From assembly GCF_004135285.1 (NCBI RefSeq), contig NZ_CP035494.1, positions 3,534,001 to 3,598,000 of the forward strand: DNA of 64,000 nt, in the 5' to 3' direction. Within the stretch, counting starts at the first letter, position 1. Every line of letters starts with the position of its first letter. Position numbers and translations under genes: made by a program. The notes beneath the pieces are model-generated. The model had not been told where the DNA came from. It saw only the letters and a list, made by a program, of their open reading frames with translations, and did no database searches. Of this stretch, positions 44,957 to 52,452 are shown piece after piece. This DNA comes from Microbacterium protaetiae (GTDB lineage: Bacteria; Actinomycetota; Actinomycetes; Actinomycetales; Microbacteriaceae).

Positions 44957-45090
44957 TCACGCCTCGTCCGCGTCACGCCTCGTCCGCCCGCCTCCTCACC
45001 CGCCTCCTCACCCCGCTCCCTCACCCCGTTCCTCACCCCGCCTCCTCACCCCGCCCCTCGCCCCGCCTCCTCATCCCGCCCCTCACCCGT
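44957..45090. repeat. Tandem C-rich repeats downstream of the MHS transporter
   Basis: Two direct copies of a 16-mer GTCACGCCTCGTCCGC (44957-44988) are followed by about eight imperfect copies of a 12-13-bp unit, CCTCCTCACCCCG, up to ~45090. The tract is strongly strand-biased (C-rich on plus). Copy number should vary between strains. It encodes nothing convincing. Confidence 0.75.
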
Positions 45091-45186
45091 CTCCCCTCGC
45101 CCGAGGCGAGGAGATCTGCCGGGGCGAGGAGCCGTTGAGAGAGAAGCATCCTCGCGTCGGCCTTTCTCCTCGCCCGGGGCGAGGAG
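45091..45186. repeat. Dispersed inverted-repeat element, copy A
   Basis: This ~95-bp element is bounded by CTCGCCC..GGCGAGG palindromes at both ends, with GAGGAGATCTGCCG after the first and CCTCGCGTCGGCCTTTCTCC before the second. Copies B and C lie at 46134-46225 and 47270-47363. It looks like a REP/MITE-like extragenic repeat. Confidence 0.8.
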
Positions 45187-45202
45187 AATCCGGAGTCAGT
45201 CC

Positions 45203-46042
45203 TCAGGCCGCCAGGTGCAGTCCCTGCGTGATCGCAGCGAGGATCCGCTCGTGCACATCAGGCCAATGGTTTACGACCTGGTCGTATCCGACGCGGATGA
45301 CGGTGTATCCGCGCAGTACGAGTTCTGCATCGTGGGCAATGTCGGACGCACGCTGGGCCCCGACATGCTGTCCGCCGTCGATCTGAAGGACGAGGCGGTC
45401 GCCGATGAGGTAATCCACCCTGTGCCCATACAGCCATACCTGTGTACGGATCGGTACGGGGAGCCACCGCAGCCGCGGGGGAATGAAGGTTTCCAGCCCA
45501 GAGTCGTGGAACGGCACGGCCGCGCTGAGCAGTTGTCGCGCCTGGCCACGGAACGGCACGCGCTTGAGCTTCTCTCTGTCGATCAACCCCTTGTTCAACG
45601 CGCTCTCCCACACGGCGAGGGCCGCCTCGTAGGGTTGGCACTGCGCCACAGCCTGAAGCACGTTCACGATCGGATCGAGCAGGGCTCCGGGGTCACGCGG
45701 CACGAGCGGCGCGAATCGGTGCAAGACCGCACCCGACACGGCGACCATGCCGGCGTGCGGCGCGCACGCGACATGTGTCATCGTGGCATCCAGCACCCAC
45801 AGCCCCAGACGCTGCGCTCCCGTGATGCACGACAGGACGACTCCCGCACGCGCCGCCGTGCGTAGGTCCTTGTCAGCGTCTGGTGTTGCGACCCACACTC
45901 GCCGCTCCCGCACGAGGGCGCCAGAACGGACGGCGGCCGCAATGTCGTGTTTGCTCGTGCCTTCACGAATGAGCGTCTGGCTGCGCACCACTCCCCCGTG
46001 TTTGCGCACGGCCTGGAGCACGTGGTCGATTCGAGTCTGCAT
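45203..46042 (-). CDS. DUF559 domain protein (Vsr-like nuclease fold) with N-terminal AbiEi-like HTH
   Basis: This 279-aa protein starts at ATG 46042. The N-terminal ~60 residues (HVLQAVRKHGGVVRSQTLIR, GTSKHDIAAAVRSGALVRER) resemble the winged helix of AbiEi-type antitoxins. The C-terminal ~100 residues hold RVDYLIGDRLVLQIDGGQHV, DIAHDAELVLRGYTVIRVGY, a DUF559 PD-(D/E)xK-like core (D, Q-x-D, then hydrophobic strands). Proteins of this build are very common in Microbacteriaceae, often several per genome, with no shown function. The gene is bracketed by copies A and B of the repeat element. Confidence 0.8.
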   Translation of the reverse strand: MQTRIDHVLQAVRKHGGVVRSQTLIREGTSKHDIAAAVRSGALVRERRVWVATPDADKDLRTAARAGVVLSCITGAQRLGLWVLDATMTHVACAPHAGMVAVSGAVLHRFAPLVPRDPGALLDPIVNVLQAVAQCQPYEAALAVWESALNKGLIDREKLKRVPFRGQARQLLSAAVPFHDSGLETFIPPRLRWLPVPIRTQVWLYGHRVDYLIGDRLVLQIDGGQHVGAQRASDIAHDAELVLRGYTVIRVGYDQVVNHWPDVHERILAAITQGLHLAA

Positions 46043-46133
46043 GCGTTCGAGAATGGCGCGATCGCGGCCCACAGAGGACGGAATCTGCACATCTGTGGAG
46101 AACGCGCGCCCTGTGGAGGAACCGATGTCGGCC

Positions 46134-46225
46134 CTTCCTCGCCCCAGGCGAGGAGATCTGCCGAGGCGAGGACCGACAAGCGCGAAAGCCTCCTCGCGTC
46201 GGCCTTTCTCCTCGCCTCGGGCGAG
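46134..46225. repeat. Dispersed inverted-repeat element, copy B
   Basis: It shares CTCGCCCCAGGCGAGGAG, ATCTGCCGAGGCGAGG and CCTCCTCGCGTCGGCCTTTC with copy A, including the end palindrome. It lies just upstream of the DUF559 gene. The next ~120 bp contain further short direct repeats of a GCTGGCAGCGCACGGGCTCA-type unit. Confidence 0.8.
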
Positions 46226-46346
46226 TATGCGGCGGGCGGGCACGGCAGCGCGGCTGGCAGCGCACGGGCTCAGCAGCGCGGCTGGCAGCGCACGGGCTCA
46301 GCAGCGCGGCAGCGCGCGGAGCCCGCGCAGACCGCGAGGCCACCGG

Positions 46347-47057
46347 TCAGCCAGCATCCAGGCGCCGGTACCCGTACATGTCGGTGATGCGGCCGTTGAT
46401 CCACAGCGAGGTGCCCTCGGGCGTCTCGACCAGCAGGGTGCGGTTGTAGGCCTCGTCGACGACCTCGGAAGAATGACCGGATGCCGCGAGCCGGCGGGCC
46501 AGCGCATCGAGATCTCCGGTGTACTCCATGCCCAGCACGGTGCCCGCCTCTGAGGCGGCGTGGAAGGCGACCGAGCCGCCGCCGGGCGCCACGAAGTCGA
46601 GCCACGTTCCGCTGTCAGAACCGATCCGAGGGCGCAGACCGAGGGCCTGAAGAATCGGCCGCACGATGCCGGCGTCGGTGTCGTACCAGATGGGCTGCAC
46701 GAGGATCTCTCCTGCCGCGGTCCGCGCACCGGTCGACGCGCTGACCTTCGCCCCCGTCGACGTCGTGGCCGTCAGCAGCGGACCGACCTCGTCGACCGTC
46801 GTCCGCATGACCGAGACAGCGAGCGGAACGAGTGCCGCCTCGGTCGCGTCCAGATCGTCGACGAGCACATGGATGTCGGTCGTGCCGGCAAGAGGGTCTG
46901 CGGCATCCACTTTATGCACGGCGAGGATGCCGTCGCCGTCGAGCTCGCTCCACACCTCGCCGGGGTCGAATGCCGGCACCAGGCCCAGCGCGACGGCGAG
47001 TTCGCGCCATTGCGCCGGGTGGGCGGTGTACTGGATCGCCTGCACTGTCACGGCCAT
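46347..47057 (-). CDS. VOC superfamily (glyoxalase/bleomycin-resistance-like) protein
   Basis: This 236-aa protein reads as two VOC half-modules: AIQYTAHPAQWRELAVALGL ... GTTDIHVLVDDLDATEAALV and then LVQPIWYDTDAGIVRPILQA ... LDFVAPGGGSVAFHAASEAG, TSLWINGRITDMYGYRRLD. The betaalpha-betabetabeta pattern fits, but the metal ligands are not clearly conserved, so it may be a binding or catalytically divergent member. It is encoded one base after the stop of a CopG-like regulator and so shares its transcript. Confidence 0.75.
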   Translation of the reverse strand: MAVTVQAIQYTAHPAQWRELAVALGLVPAFDPGEVWSELDGDGILAVHKVDAADPLAGTTDIHVLVDDLDATEAALVPLAVSVMRTTVDEVGPLLTATTSTGAKVSASTGARTAAGEILVQPIWYDTDAGIVRPILQALGLRPRIGSDSGTWLDFVAPGGGSVAFHAASEAGTVLGMEYTGDLDALARRLAASGHSSEVVDEAYNRTLLVETPEGTSLWINGRITDMYGYRRLDAG

Positions 47058-47058
47058 G

Positions 47059-47220
47059 TCAGTCCTCCTCGAGATACCGGGTCAGCGCCCGTTCAACCAG
47101 GGCCGAGAGTGACATCCCGTCGTCGATCGCCCGGTGCTTCGTCTCCCGTACGAGGGCCGTCGGCAAGTACACGTTGAACTGCGTCTTGGCCGCGGGCGGG
47201 GCATCCCTTCTTTCTTGCAT
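47059..47220 (-). CDS. Ribbon-helix-helix (CopG-like) regulator (53 aa)
   Basis: This short protein starts at ATG 47220 directly behind a -10 element. [20 protein letters not shown] followed by [20 protein letters not shown] is the beta-strand plus two-helix pattern of RHH proteins. It is cotranscribed with the VOC gene (1 bp gap). It could autoregulate through the inverted repeat over its -10 (TGCTA/TAGCA). It is longer than no other; a toxin partner is not present, so a plain regulator is likelier than an antitoxin. Confidence 0.75.
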   Translation of the reverse strand: MQERRDAPPAAKTQFNVYLPTALVRETKHRAIDDGMSLSALVERALTRYLEED

Positions 47221-47235
47221 GCTAGCAATATAGCA
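47220..47235 (-). promoter_or_regulatory. Leaderless promoter and inverted-repeat operator of the RHH-VOC operon
   Basis: TATATT (47232-47227 on the minus strand) ends six bases before ATG 47220. TGCTA (47220-47224) and TAGCA (47231-47235) form an inverted repeat over the -10, a plausible autoregulatory site for the RHH protein. Confidence 0.5.
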
Positions 47236-47269
47236 TCTAGGGGTCCGTCCTGTGTTCGGGTGCTCACGA

Positions 47270-47363
47270 CCCCTCGCTCGAGGCGAGGGGATCTGCCGAA
47301 GCGAGGGCCGTTCTGCGGAATGGCGCCCCTCGCTTCGTCCAGTCCCCTCGCCCGAGGCGAGGA
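47270..47363. repeat. Dispersed inverted-repeat element, copy C
   Basis: It shares CTCGAGGCGAGGGGATCTGC and CCCCTCGCCCGAGGCGAGGA with copies A and B, with a more diverged centre. It lies upstream of valS, within the divergent spacer between the RHH and valS genes. Confidence 0.75.
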
Positions 47364-47483
47364 CCGCGCACCCTGGGCAACCACGCGCATCCGGGCGCGC
47401 GCAGGGCGGTCGGGTAGAATGGCCGGACATCCCACACTCAGGCACGCTCACACAGTGCCGCCTATATCGCGCAAGGAGACCCC

Positions 47484-50060
47484 ATGGCCGACGCATCCAT
47501 TCCCGACAAGCCCGCTCTCGAGGGTCTCGAATCCAAGTGGGATGCCGCATGGCGCGAGCAGGGCACGTACCTGTTCGATCGCGACGCCGCCAAGGCCACG
47601 GGCCGCGCGGGCGTGTACTCGATCGACACTCCCCCGCCCACCGCGTCGGGCAGCCTGCACATCGGGCACGTGTTCAGCTTCACGCACACCGACGTGAAGG
47701 CGCGCTACGAGCGCATGCGCGGCAAGAGCGTGTTCTATCCGATGGGGTGGGACGACAACGGCCTTCCCACCGAGCGCCGCGTGCAGAACTACTACGGCGT
47801 GCGCTGCGACCCGTCGCTGCCCTACGACCCCGACTTCACCCCGCCGTTTGCCGGCGACGCGAAGAGCCTCAAGCCGGCCGACCAGGTGCCGATCAGCCGC
47901 CGCAACTTCATCGAGTTGTGCGAGACGCTGACCGAAGAGGACGAGAAGCACTTCGAGAGCCTGTTCCGCCAGCTCGGCCTGTCGGTGGACTGGACGCAGA
48001 CCTACCGCACGATCTCGGACGAGACGATCCGCACCAGCCAGCTGGCGTTCCTGCACAATCTCGAACGCGGTGAGGCTTACCAGGCCCTGGCCCCCACCCT
48101 GTGGGACATCGACTTCCGCTCGGCGATCGCGCAGGCCGAGCTCGAAGACCGCGAGCAGCAGGCCGCCTTCCACCGCGTCGCGTTCAGCCGCACCGACGGC
48201 GAGGGCGATGTGCTCATCGAGACCACCCGTCCCGAGCTGCTCGCCGCCTGTGTCGCCCTCGTGGCCAACCCCGACGACGAGCGCTACAAGCCGCTGTTCG
48301 GAACGACCGTGCGCACGCCGCTGTTCGACGTCGAGGTGCCGATTCTCGCGCATCCGCTCGCCCAGCAGGACAAGGGCTCGGGCATCGCCATGATCTGCAC
48401 GTTCGGCGACGTGACCGACATCATCTGGTGGCGTGAGCTGCAGCTGCCCAACCGCACGATCCTCGGCAAGGACGGCCGGGTCATGGCCGAAGCGCCCGAG
48501 GCTCTGGTGACGGATGCCGCGAAGGCGGCATATGCGGAGCTGGTCGGCAAGACGGTGTTCAGTGCCCGCAAGCGCATCGTCGAGCTGCTCGACGAGTCGG
48601 GCGACCTGAAGAACGTGTCCAAGCCGTTCAGCCACGCGGTGAAATTCTTCGAGAAGGGCGACCGGCCCCTCGAGATCGTCTCCACGCGCCAGTGGTACCT
48701 GCGCAACGGCGCCCGCGACGAGGATGTGCGCGCAAAGCTCATCGACTTCGGGCGTGGCATGTCGTGGCATCCCGACTTCATGCGCGTGCGGTACGAGAAC
48801 TGGACGAACGGCCTCACCGGCGACTGGTTGGTGTCGCGGCAGCGCTTCTTCGGCGTGCCGATCCCGATCTGGTACGCGCTCGACGAGAACGGTGAGCGCG
48901 ACTACGAACGGGTGCTGACGCCGGATGCCGCATCCCTGCCGATCGATCCGACAACCGATGTGCCGGCAGGCTACACCGAGGAACAGCGCGGCGTGCCCGG
49001 CGGATTCGAGGCCGAGAAGGACATCTTCGACACCTGGGCGACCTCATCGCTCACCCCTCAGCTGGCCGGCGGCTGGCAGCGCGACGACGAGCTGTGGAAC
49101 CTCGTGGCGCCGTACGACGTGCGCCCGCAGGGGCAGGACATCATCCGCACCTGGCTGTTCTCGACCATGGTGCGCAGCGTGCTCGAAGACGGCCGTGCGC
49201 CGTGGAGCGATGCGGCCGTCTCGGGCTTCATCGTCGATCCCGACCGCAAGAAGATGTCGAAGTCGAAGGGCAATGTCGTCACCCCCGCCGACATCCTCTC
49301 CACGCACGGCACCGACGCGGTGCGGTACTGGTCGGCCTCGAGCCGGCTCGGTGCCGACGCGGCCTTCGACCCGCAGAACCCCACGCAGGTCAAGATCGGC
49401 CGGCGCCTGGCGATCAAGGTGCTCAACGCGGCCAAGTTCGTGCTGTCGTTCCCGGTGCCCGAGGGCGCCGAGGTGACGCATGCACTGGATGCCTCGATGC
49501 TGACCACGCTCGACGGCGTCGTGCGCGAGGCGACCAAGGCGTTCGAAGCGTACGACCACGCCCGGGCTCTCGAGGTGACCGAATCGTTCTTCTGGACGTT
49601 CTGCGACGACTACCTCGAGCTCGTCAAGGAGCGCGCCTACGACCAGACCGACGTGGGGCAGGCCTCGGCCGCCCTCGCCCTTCGTCTGGCGCTGTCGACG
49701 CTGCTGCGCCTGCTGGCCCCGGTGCTCGCATTCGCGACGGAAGAAGCCTGGTCGTGGTTCGAAGAAGGATCGATCCACCGTGCCGCCTGGCCCGAGCCGC
49801 TTCAGATCGCCGGCGACCCCGCGGTGCTCTCGGCGGTCAGCTCGGCGCTCGTGGGCGTGCGTCGTGCCAAGACCGAGGCCAAGGCATCGCAGAAGACTCC
49901 TGTGTCGCACGTGACGATCGCCGGCCCCGCCGACGTGGTCGCGGCGATCCGGCAGGCCGAGGGCGACCTCAAGGCAGTCGGACGCATCGATGAGGTCACT
50001 TACGGCGAGGGCGACGAGCTCGCCGTACGCGAGATCGAACTGGTCGCACAGGAGGCCTGA
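47484..50060 (+). CDS. valS: Valyl-tRNA synthetase
   Basis: This 858-aa protein starts at ATG 47484, with AAGGAGA upstream. HIGH-like [20 protein letters not shown] and the KMSKS loop [20 protein letters not shown] are clear. The middle editing domain has [20 protein letters not shown]. The C-terminus lacks the long coiled-coil arm of the Escherichia coli enzyme, in keeping with the archaeal-like, shorter form found in some actinobacteria. It charges tRNA-Val. No T-box was identified upstream. Confidence 0.96.
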   Translation: MADASIPDKPALEGLESKWDAAWREQGTYLFDRDAAKATGRAGVYSIDTPPPTASGSLHIGHVFSFTHTDVKARYERMRGKSVFYPMGWDDNGLPTERRVQNYYGVRCDPSLPYDPDFTPPFAGDAKSLKPADQVPISRRNFIELCETLTEEDEKHFESLFRQLGLSVDWTQTYRTISDETIRTSQLAFLHNLERGEAYQALAPTLWDIDFRSAIAQAELEDREQQAAFHRVAFSRTDGEGDVLIETTRPELLAACVALVANPDDERYKPLFGTTVRTPLFDVEVPILAHPLAQQDKGSGIAMICTFGDVTDIIWWRELQLPNRTILGKDGRVMAEAPEALVTDAAKAAYAELVGKTVFSARKRIVELLDESGDLKNVSKPFSHAVKFFEKGDRPLEIVSTRQWYLRNGARDEDVRAKLIDFGRGMSWHPDFMRVRYENWTNGLTGDWLVSRQRFFGVPIPIWYALDENGERDYERVLTPDAASLPIDPTTDVPAGYTEEQRGVPGGFEAEKDIFDTWATSSLTPQLAGGWQRDDELWNLVAPYDVRPQGQDIIRTWLFSTMVRSVLEDGRAPWSDAAVSGFIVDPDRKKMSKSKGNVVTPADILSTHGTDAVRYWSASSRLGADAAFDPQNPTQVKIGRRLAIKVLNAAKFVLSFPVPEGAEVTHALDASMLTTLDGVVREATKAFEAYDHARALEVTESFFWTFCDDYLELVKERAYDQTDVGQASAALALRLALSTLLRLLAPVLAFATEEAWSWFEEGSIHRAAWPEPLQIAGDPAVLSAVSSALVGVRRAKTEAKASQKTPVSHVTIAGPADVVAAIRQAEGDLKAVGRIDEVTYGEGDELAVREIELVAQEA

Positions 50061-50061
50061 C

Positions 50062-50304
50062 ATGCAACTGGGTACCCGCTGGGCCGCCGGAGCCGAGCCA
50101 CCCGCGCGGCTGACCCCCGAGTTCATCGCGCAGCTGCGCGCTGTCGAGGCCGATCTGCCTCCGGATGAAGAGGGCATCGCGCAGTGGACGCTCACCTGGC
50201 TCGATGGGCGGCCGGTCGCCGAACTCGACACCGGGGTGATCGTCACCCTCGATCACACCGGCGGAGTCGTCGTGCGCCACGACGACGAGGACGAGTTCGG
50301 CTAG
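50062..50304 (+). CDS. Small conserved-looking protein after valS (80 aa)
   Basis: It starts at ATG 50062, one base after the valS stop, with AGGAGG overlapping the end of valS. The protein is acidic, with the blocks [20 protein letters not shown] and [20 protein letters not shown] followed by [13 protein letters not shown] do not recognise a domain. Coupling to valS suggests steady expression. Its stop overlaps the stop of the convergent MFS gene in CTAG. Confidence 0.75.
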   Translation: MQLGTRWAAGAEPPARLTPEFIAQLRAVEADLPPDEEGIAQWTLTWLDGRPVAELDTGVIVTLDHTGGVVVRHDDEDEFG

Positions 50305-51548
50305 ACCGCCGCGGCGACCTCGGCGCCAGCCCGGCGCGTGCCCACGGTGATGAGCCGCCACGCGCACACCGTCACCACCGCGATCACGGTGCCGGCGACG
50401 ATGAACGGAAACCTCAGATCGATGCGCGACACGAGTCCCCCGGCAAGCGTCGCGATCGGGAACAGCCCCCACGTCAGTGTGCGGTTTATGCCGAGCACCC
50501 GGCCGAACAGCGCACGGGGAATGATCTGCTGTCGCAGCGCGCCCCACGGCACGTTCCACACCGATACCGCGAACGCCATGAGTGCGTAGGCACCCACTGC
50601 TGTCACCACGCCGGGCGCACAGCCGACCAGCACGCAGAAGACACCGATCGCCAGACTGGCGACAGCCATCACGGTCCCGCGGCCGAAGCGCGCGACCAAC
50701 CGCGACGCCAGCAGCGAGCCCAGCAGCGCCCCGATGCCGACGCCGGCGGTGACGAACCCGATCAGGGCCGGCGGAACCTTCATCTCGTCGAGGAAGAGCA
50801 GCACGGTCACCGCCTGGGCGAACGACAGACTGCACCCCACGATGGCGGCCAGCAGCACCATCGATCGCAGATATCGGTGCCCCCACAGGTAGTGCAGCGC
50901 GTCGCGCGCTCGCGTCCCGTGCACGACCTCTCCTTCGACCGCGGGTTCGAGCAGCGGGCGCGCGGCCGACAGCGGCAGCATCAGCGCCAACGCGATGGGA
51001 ACGAGGTATCCCACGGCGCCGGTCCACAGAGGAAGAGCGAGCGAGACGGCGAACAGGATGCCGCCGATCGGCGTCGCCACGAAGCTGTCGACCGTTATCT
51101 GCACGGCCTGCACCCAGCCGTTCGCCCGGTCGAGCTGGTCACGCCGCACCACTCCCGGCAGCACCGCGTTCGTTGCATTGTCGAACAGCGTCTCTCCGAC
51201 GCCGAACACCAGAACCCCCGCGAACAGCGCCCACAGATTCAATGCGCCATAGATCGAGAGCACGGCCAGCACAAGCGCCACCCCGCCGCGAAGAGCGTTG
51301 GCGACGGCCATCACCTTGCGCCGGTCGCAGCGGTCGACGATCATGCCGGCCGGCAGTCCGAACACGAGCCACGGCACGAAGGCCAGCGCCGTGATCGCCG
51401 AGATCGCCAGCGGGTCGCGCGTCAGCGTCGTGGCGATGAGCGGAACGGCCGTGCGTCCCACGCCGTCGGCGAGGTTGCTGAACGCCGCCGCGCTCCACAG
51501 CGTTCCGAACGCAGAGCCCAGCCGGTCCCGCGGTGCCGCACGGTTCAC
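50301..51548 (-). CDS. MFS transporter (drug exporter-like)
   Basis: This 415-aa protein has twelve hydrophobic segments in two halves. The N-terminal [20 protein letters not shown], the loop [20 protein letters not shown] after helix 2, and [20 protein letters not shown] are typical of the MFS group of putative exporters (MFS_3/enterobactin-exporter-like). The substrate is unknown. It starts at GTG 51548 overlapping a 74-aa gene by 4 bp, which itself follows an ArsR regulator by 1 bp. The three genes are thus one operon whose expression the ArsR protein probably controls. Confidence 0.85.
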   Translation of the reverse strand: MNRAAPRDRLGSAFGTLWSAAAFSNLADGVGRTAVPLIATTLTRDPLAISAITALAFVPWLVFGLPAGMIVDRCDRRKVMAVANALRGGVALVLAVLSIYGALNLWALFAGVLVFGVGETLFDNATNAVLPGVVRRDQLDRANGWVQAVQITVDSFVATPIGGILFAVSLALPLWTGAVGYLVPIALALMLPLSAARPLLEPAVEGEVVHGTRARDALHYLWGHRYLRSMVLLAAIVGCSLSFAQAVTVLLFLDEMKVPPALIGFVTAGVGIGALLGSLLASRLVARFGRGTVMAVASLAIGVFCVLVGCAPGVVTAVGAYALMAFAVSVWNVPWGALRQQIIPRALFGRVLGINRTLTWGLFPIATLAGGLVSRIDLRFPFIVAGTVIAVVTVCAWRLITVGTRRAGAEVAAAV

Positions 51549-51769
51549 CGGTAGAACGAGTGCCGAGCCGCGTCGAGGTCGTACGCGCGTCGCTGCTCGA
51601 CGGGGTCGAACCCCTCAGCGATCCGCTCGGCCAGCTGCTGCCGCCGGAGCATGCGCCGGTGCGCGGATGCCTCCAGCAGTCGTGCGCCGGTCAGCAGCAT
51701 CCTCTCGACTGCCGTCGGCGGCGCCAGGTAGGCGCGGGCGGGGATGCCTCGGGTGGTCATGGCGGTCAT
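51545..51769 (-). CDS. Small basic protein between the ArsR regulator and the MFS exporter (74 aa)
   Basis: It starts at ATG 51769, one base after the regulator stop, and overlaps the exporter start by 4 bp. The sequence [20 protein letters not shown] then [20 protein letters not shown] is a helical, Arg-rich region without membrane segments. I know no named domain for it. A role as a small partner in the exporter operon is an inference. Confidence 0.7.
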   Translation of the reverse strand: MTAMTTRGIPARAYLAPPTAVERMLLTGARLLEASAHRRMLRRQQLAERIAEGFDPVEQRRAYDLDAARHSFYR

Positions 51770-51770
51770 G

Positions 51771-52367
51771 TCAGTGCCCCTCCTCGGGAAGCGGGAAGAC
51801 GTCGGCGCGGATGGTGACGGTGCGCACGTCGTCTCCCTTCTGGTCTCGGTATTTCTCGACGTACTCGTCGACGATGGTCATCAGGCTGTGGGCCAGCTCG
51901 CCCATCTGCTCGGGCGTGAGATGCGCCGTCGCGGTGTTGATGCTGGCATCCGGATCGTCACGCTCGGGGTTCGCGATGCCCTCAGCGATGTATCTCATGA
52001 GCTGCTCGTGACGCCGGTTGAAGAACTCTGTCATGACGACTTGAGTGGCCGCGCGCCCGGACGGCGTCTTCAGTCCCTCGGGGCTGCCGAACGACACGGC
52101 GCCGCGCGGCCGCTCCCACCAGCGCTCGCGAGCGTTTCCGCGCCCCTCAGCCTCTTGAATCAGCCCGTGCTTGGCAAGAGCGCGCAGGTGGTAGCTCGTG
52201 GCGCCGCTGGACTCGCCCATCATCTGCGCGAGGCTCGACGCCGTCTGCGGCCCGTACTGCGACACGATGTCGTAGATGCGCACGCGCAGGGGGTGCGCGA
52301 GAGCGCGCAATGCGCTCCCCTCGATGACGCGCGGCTCGTCGTGTCGGGGCACCTTGTTCTCGCTCAT
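51771..52367 (-). CDS. ArsR/HTH_20-family transcriptional regulator
   Basis: This 198-aa protein starts at ATG 52367; the longer frame would cross the operator array. The winged helix lies in residues ~15 to 90: LRALAHPLRVRIYDIVSQYG, TASSLAQMMGESSGATSYHL, then RALAKHGLIQEAEGRG. A C-terminal helical part follows (QVVMTEFFNRRHEQLMRYIA) and may bind a ligand. It heads the operon with the 74-aa gene and the MFS exporter. A CTTTGC array of 14-bp period upstream is its likely operator, shared with the divergent peptidase gene. Confidence 0.85.
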   Translation of the reverse strand: MSENKVPRHDEPRVIEGSALRALAHPLRVRIYDIVSQYGPQTASSLAQMMGESSGATSYHLRALAKHGLIQEAEGRGNARERWWERPRGAVSFGSPEGLKTPSGRAATQVVMTEFFNRRHEQLMRYIAEGIANPERDDPDASINTATAHLTPEQMGELAHSLMTIVDEYVEKYRDQKGDDVRTVTIRADVFPLPEEGH

Positions 52368-52371
52368 GCAT

Positions 52372-52429
52372 GCAAAGATACCTTTGCGAACACCTCTTTG
52401 CAAGTATTTCTTTGCAATTGGATCTTTGC
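52372..52429. promoter_or_regulatory. CTTTGC operator array with 14-bp period
   Basis: Direct CTTTGC repeats begin at 52382, 52396, 52410 and 52424, exactly 14 bp apart, and an inverted copy GCAAAG lies at 52372-52377. The array fills the divergent spacer between the ArsR and M3-peptidase genes and touches the -35 of the latter. It is the likely binding platform of the ArsR regulator. Confidence 0.7.
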
Positions 52430-52445
52430 GTTCGGCGACTAGGCT
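52418..52445 (+). promoter_or_regulatory. Leaderless promoter of the M3 peptidase gene
   Basis: TTGGAT (52418-52423) and TAGGCT (52440-52445) are spaced by 16 bp. The -10 ends seven bases before ATG 52453, so the mRNA should begin at the start codon. The last CTTTGC repeat lies in the spacer. Confidence 0.55.
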
Positions 52446-52452
52446 GGATTCC

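Noticed and set aside
47059..47220. Toxin-antitoxin pair with the RHH protein as antitoxin
   Set aside because: The cotranscribed partner is a 236-aa VOC-type protein, not a RelE, PIN or other known toxin family.
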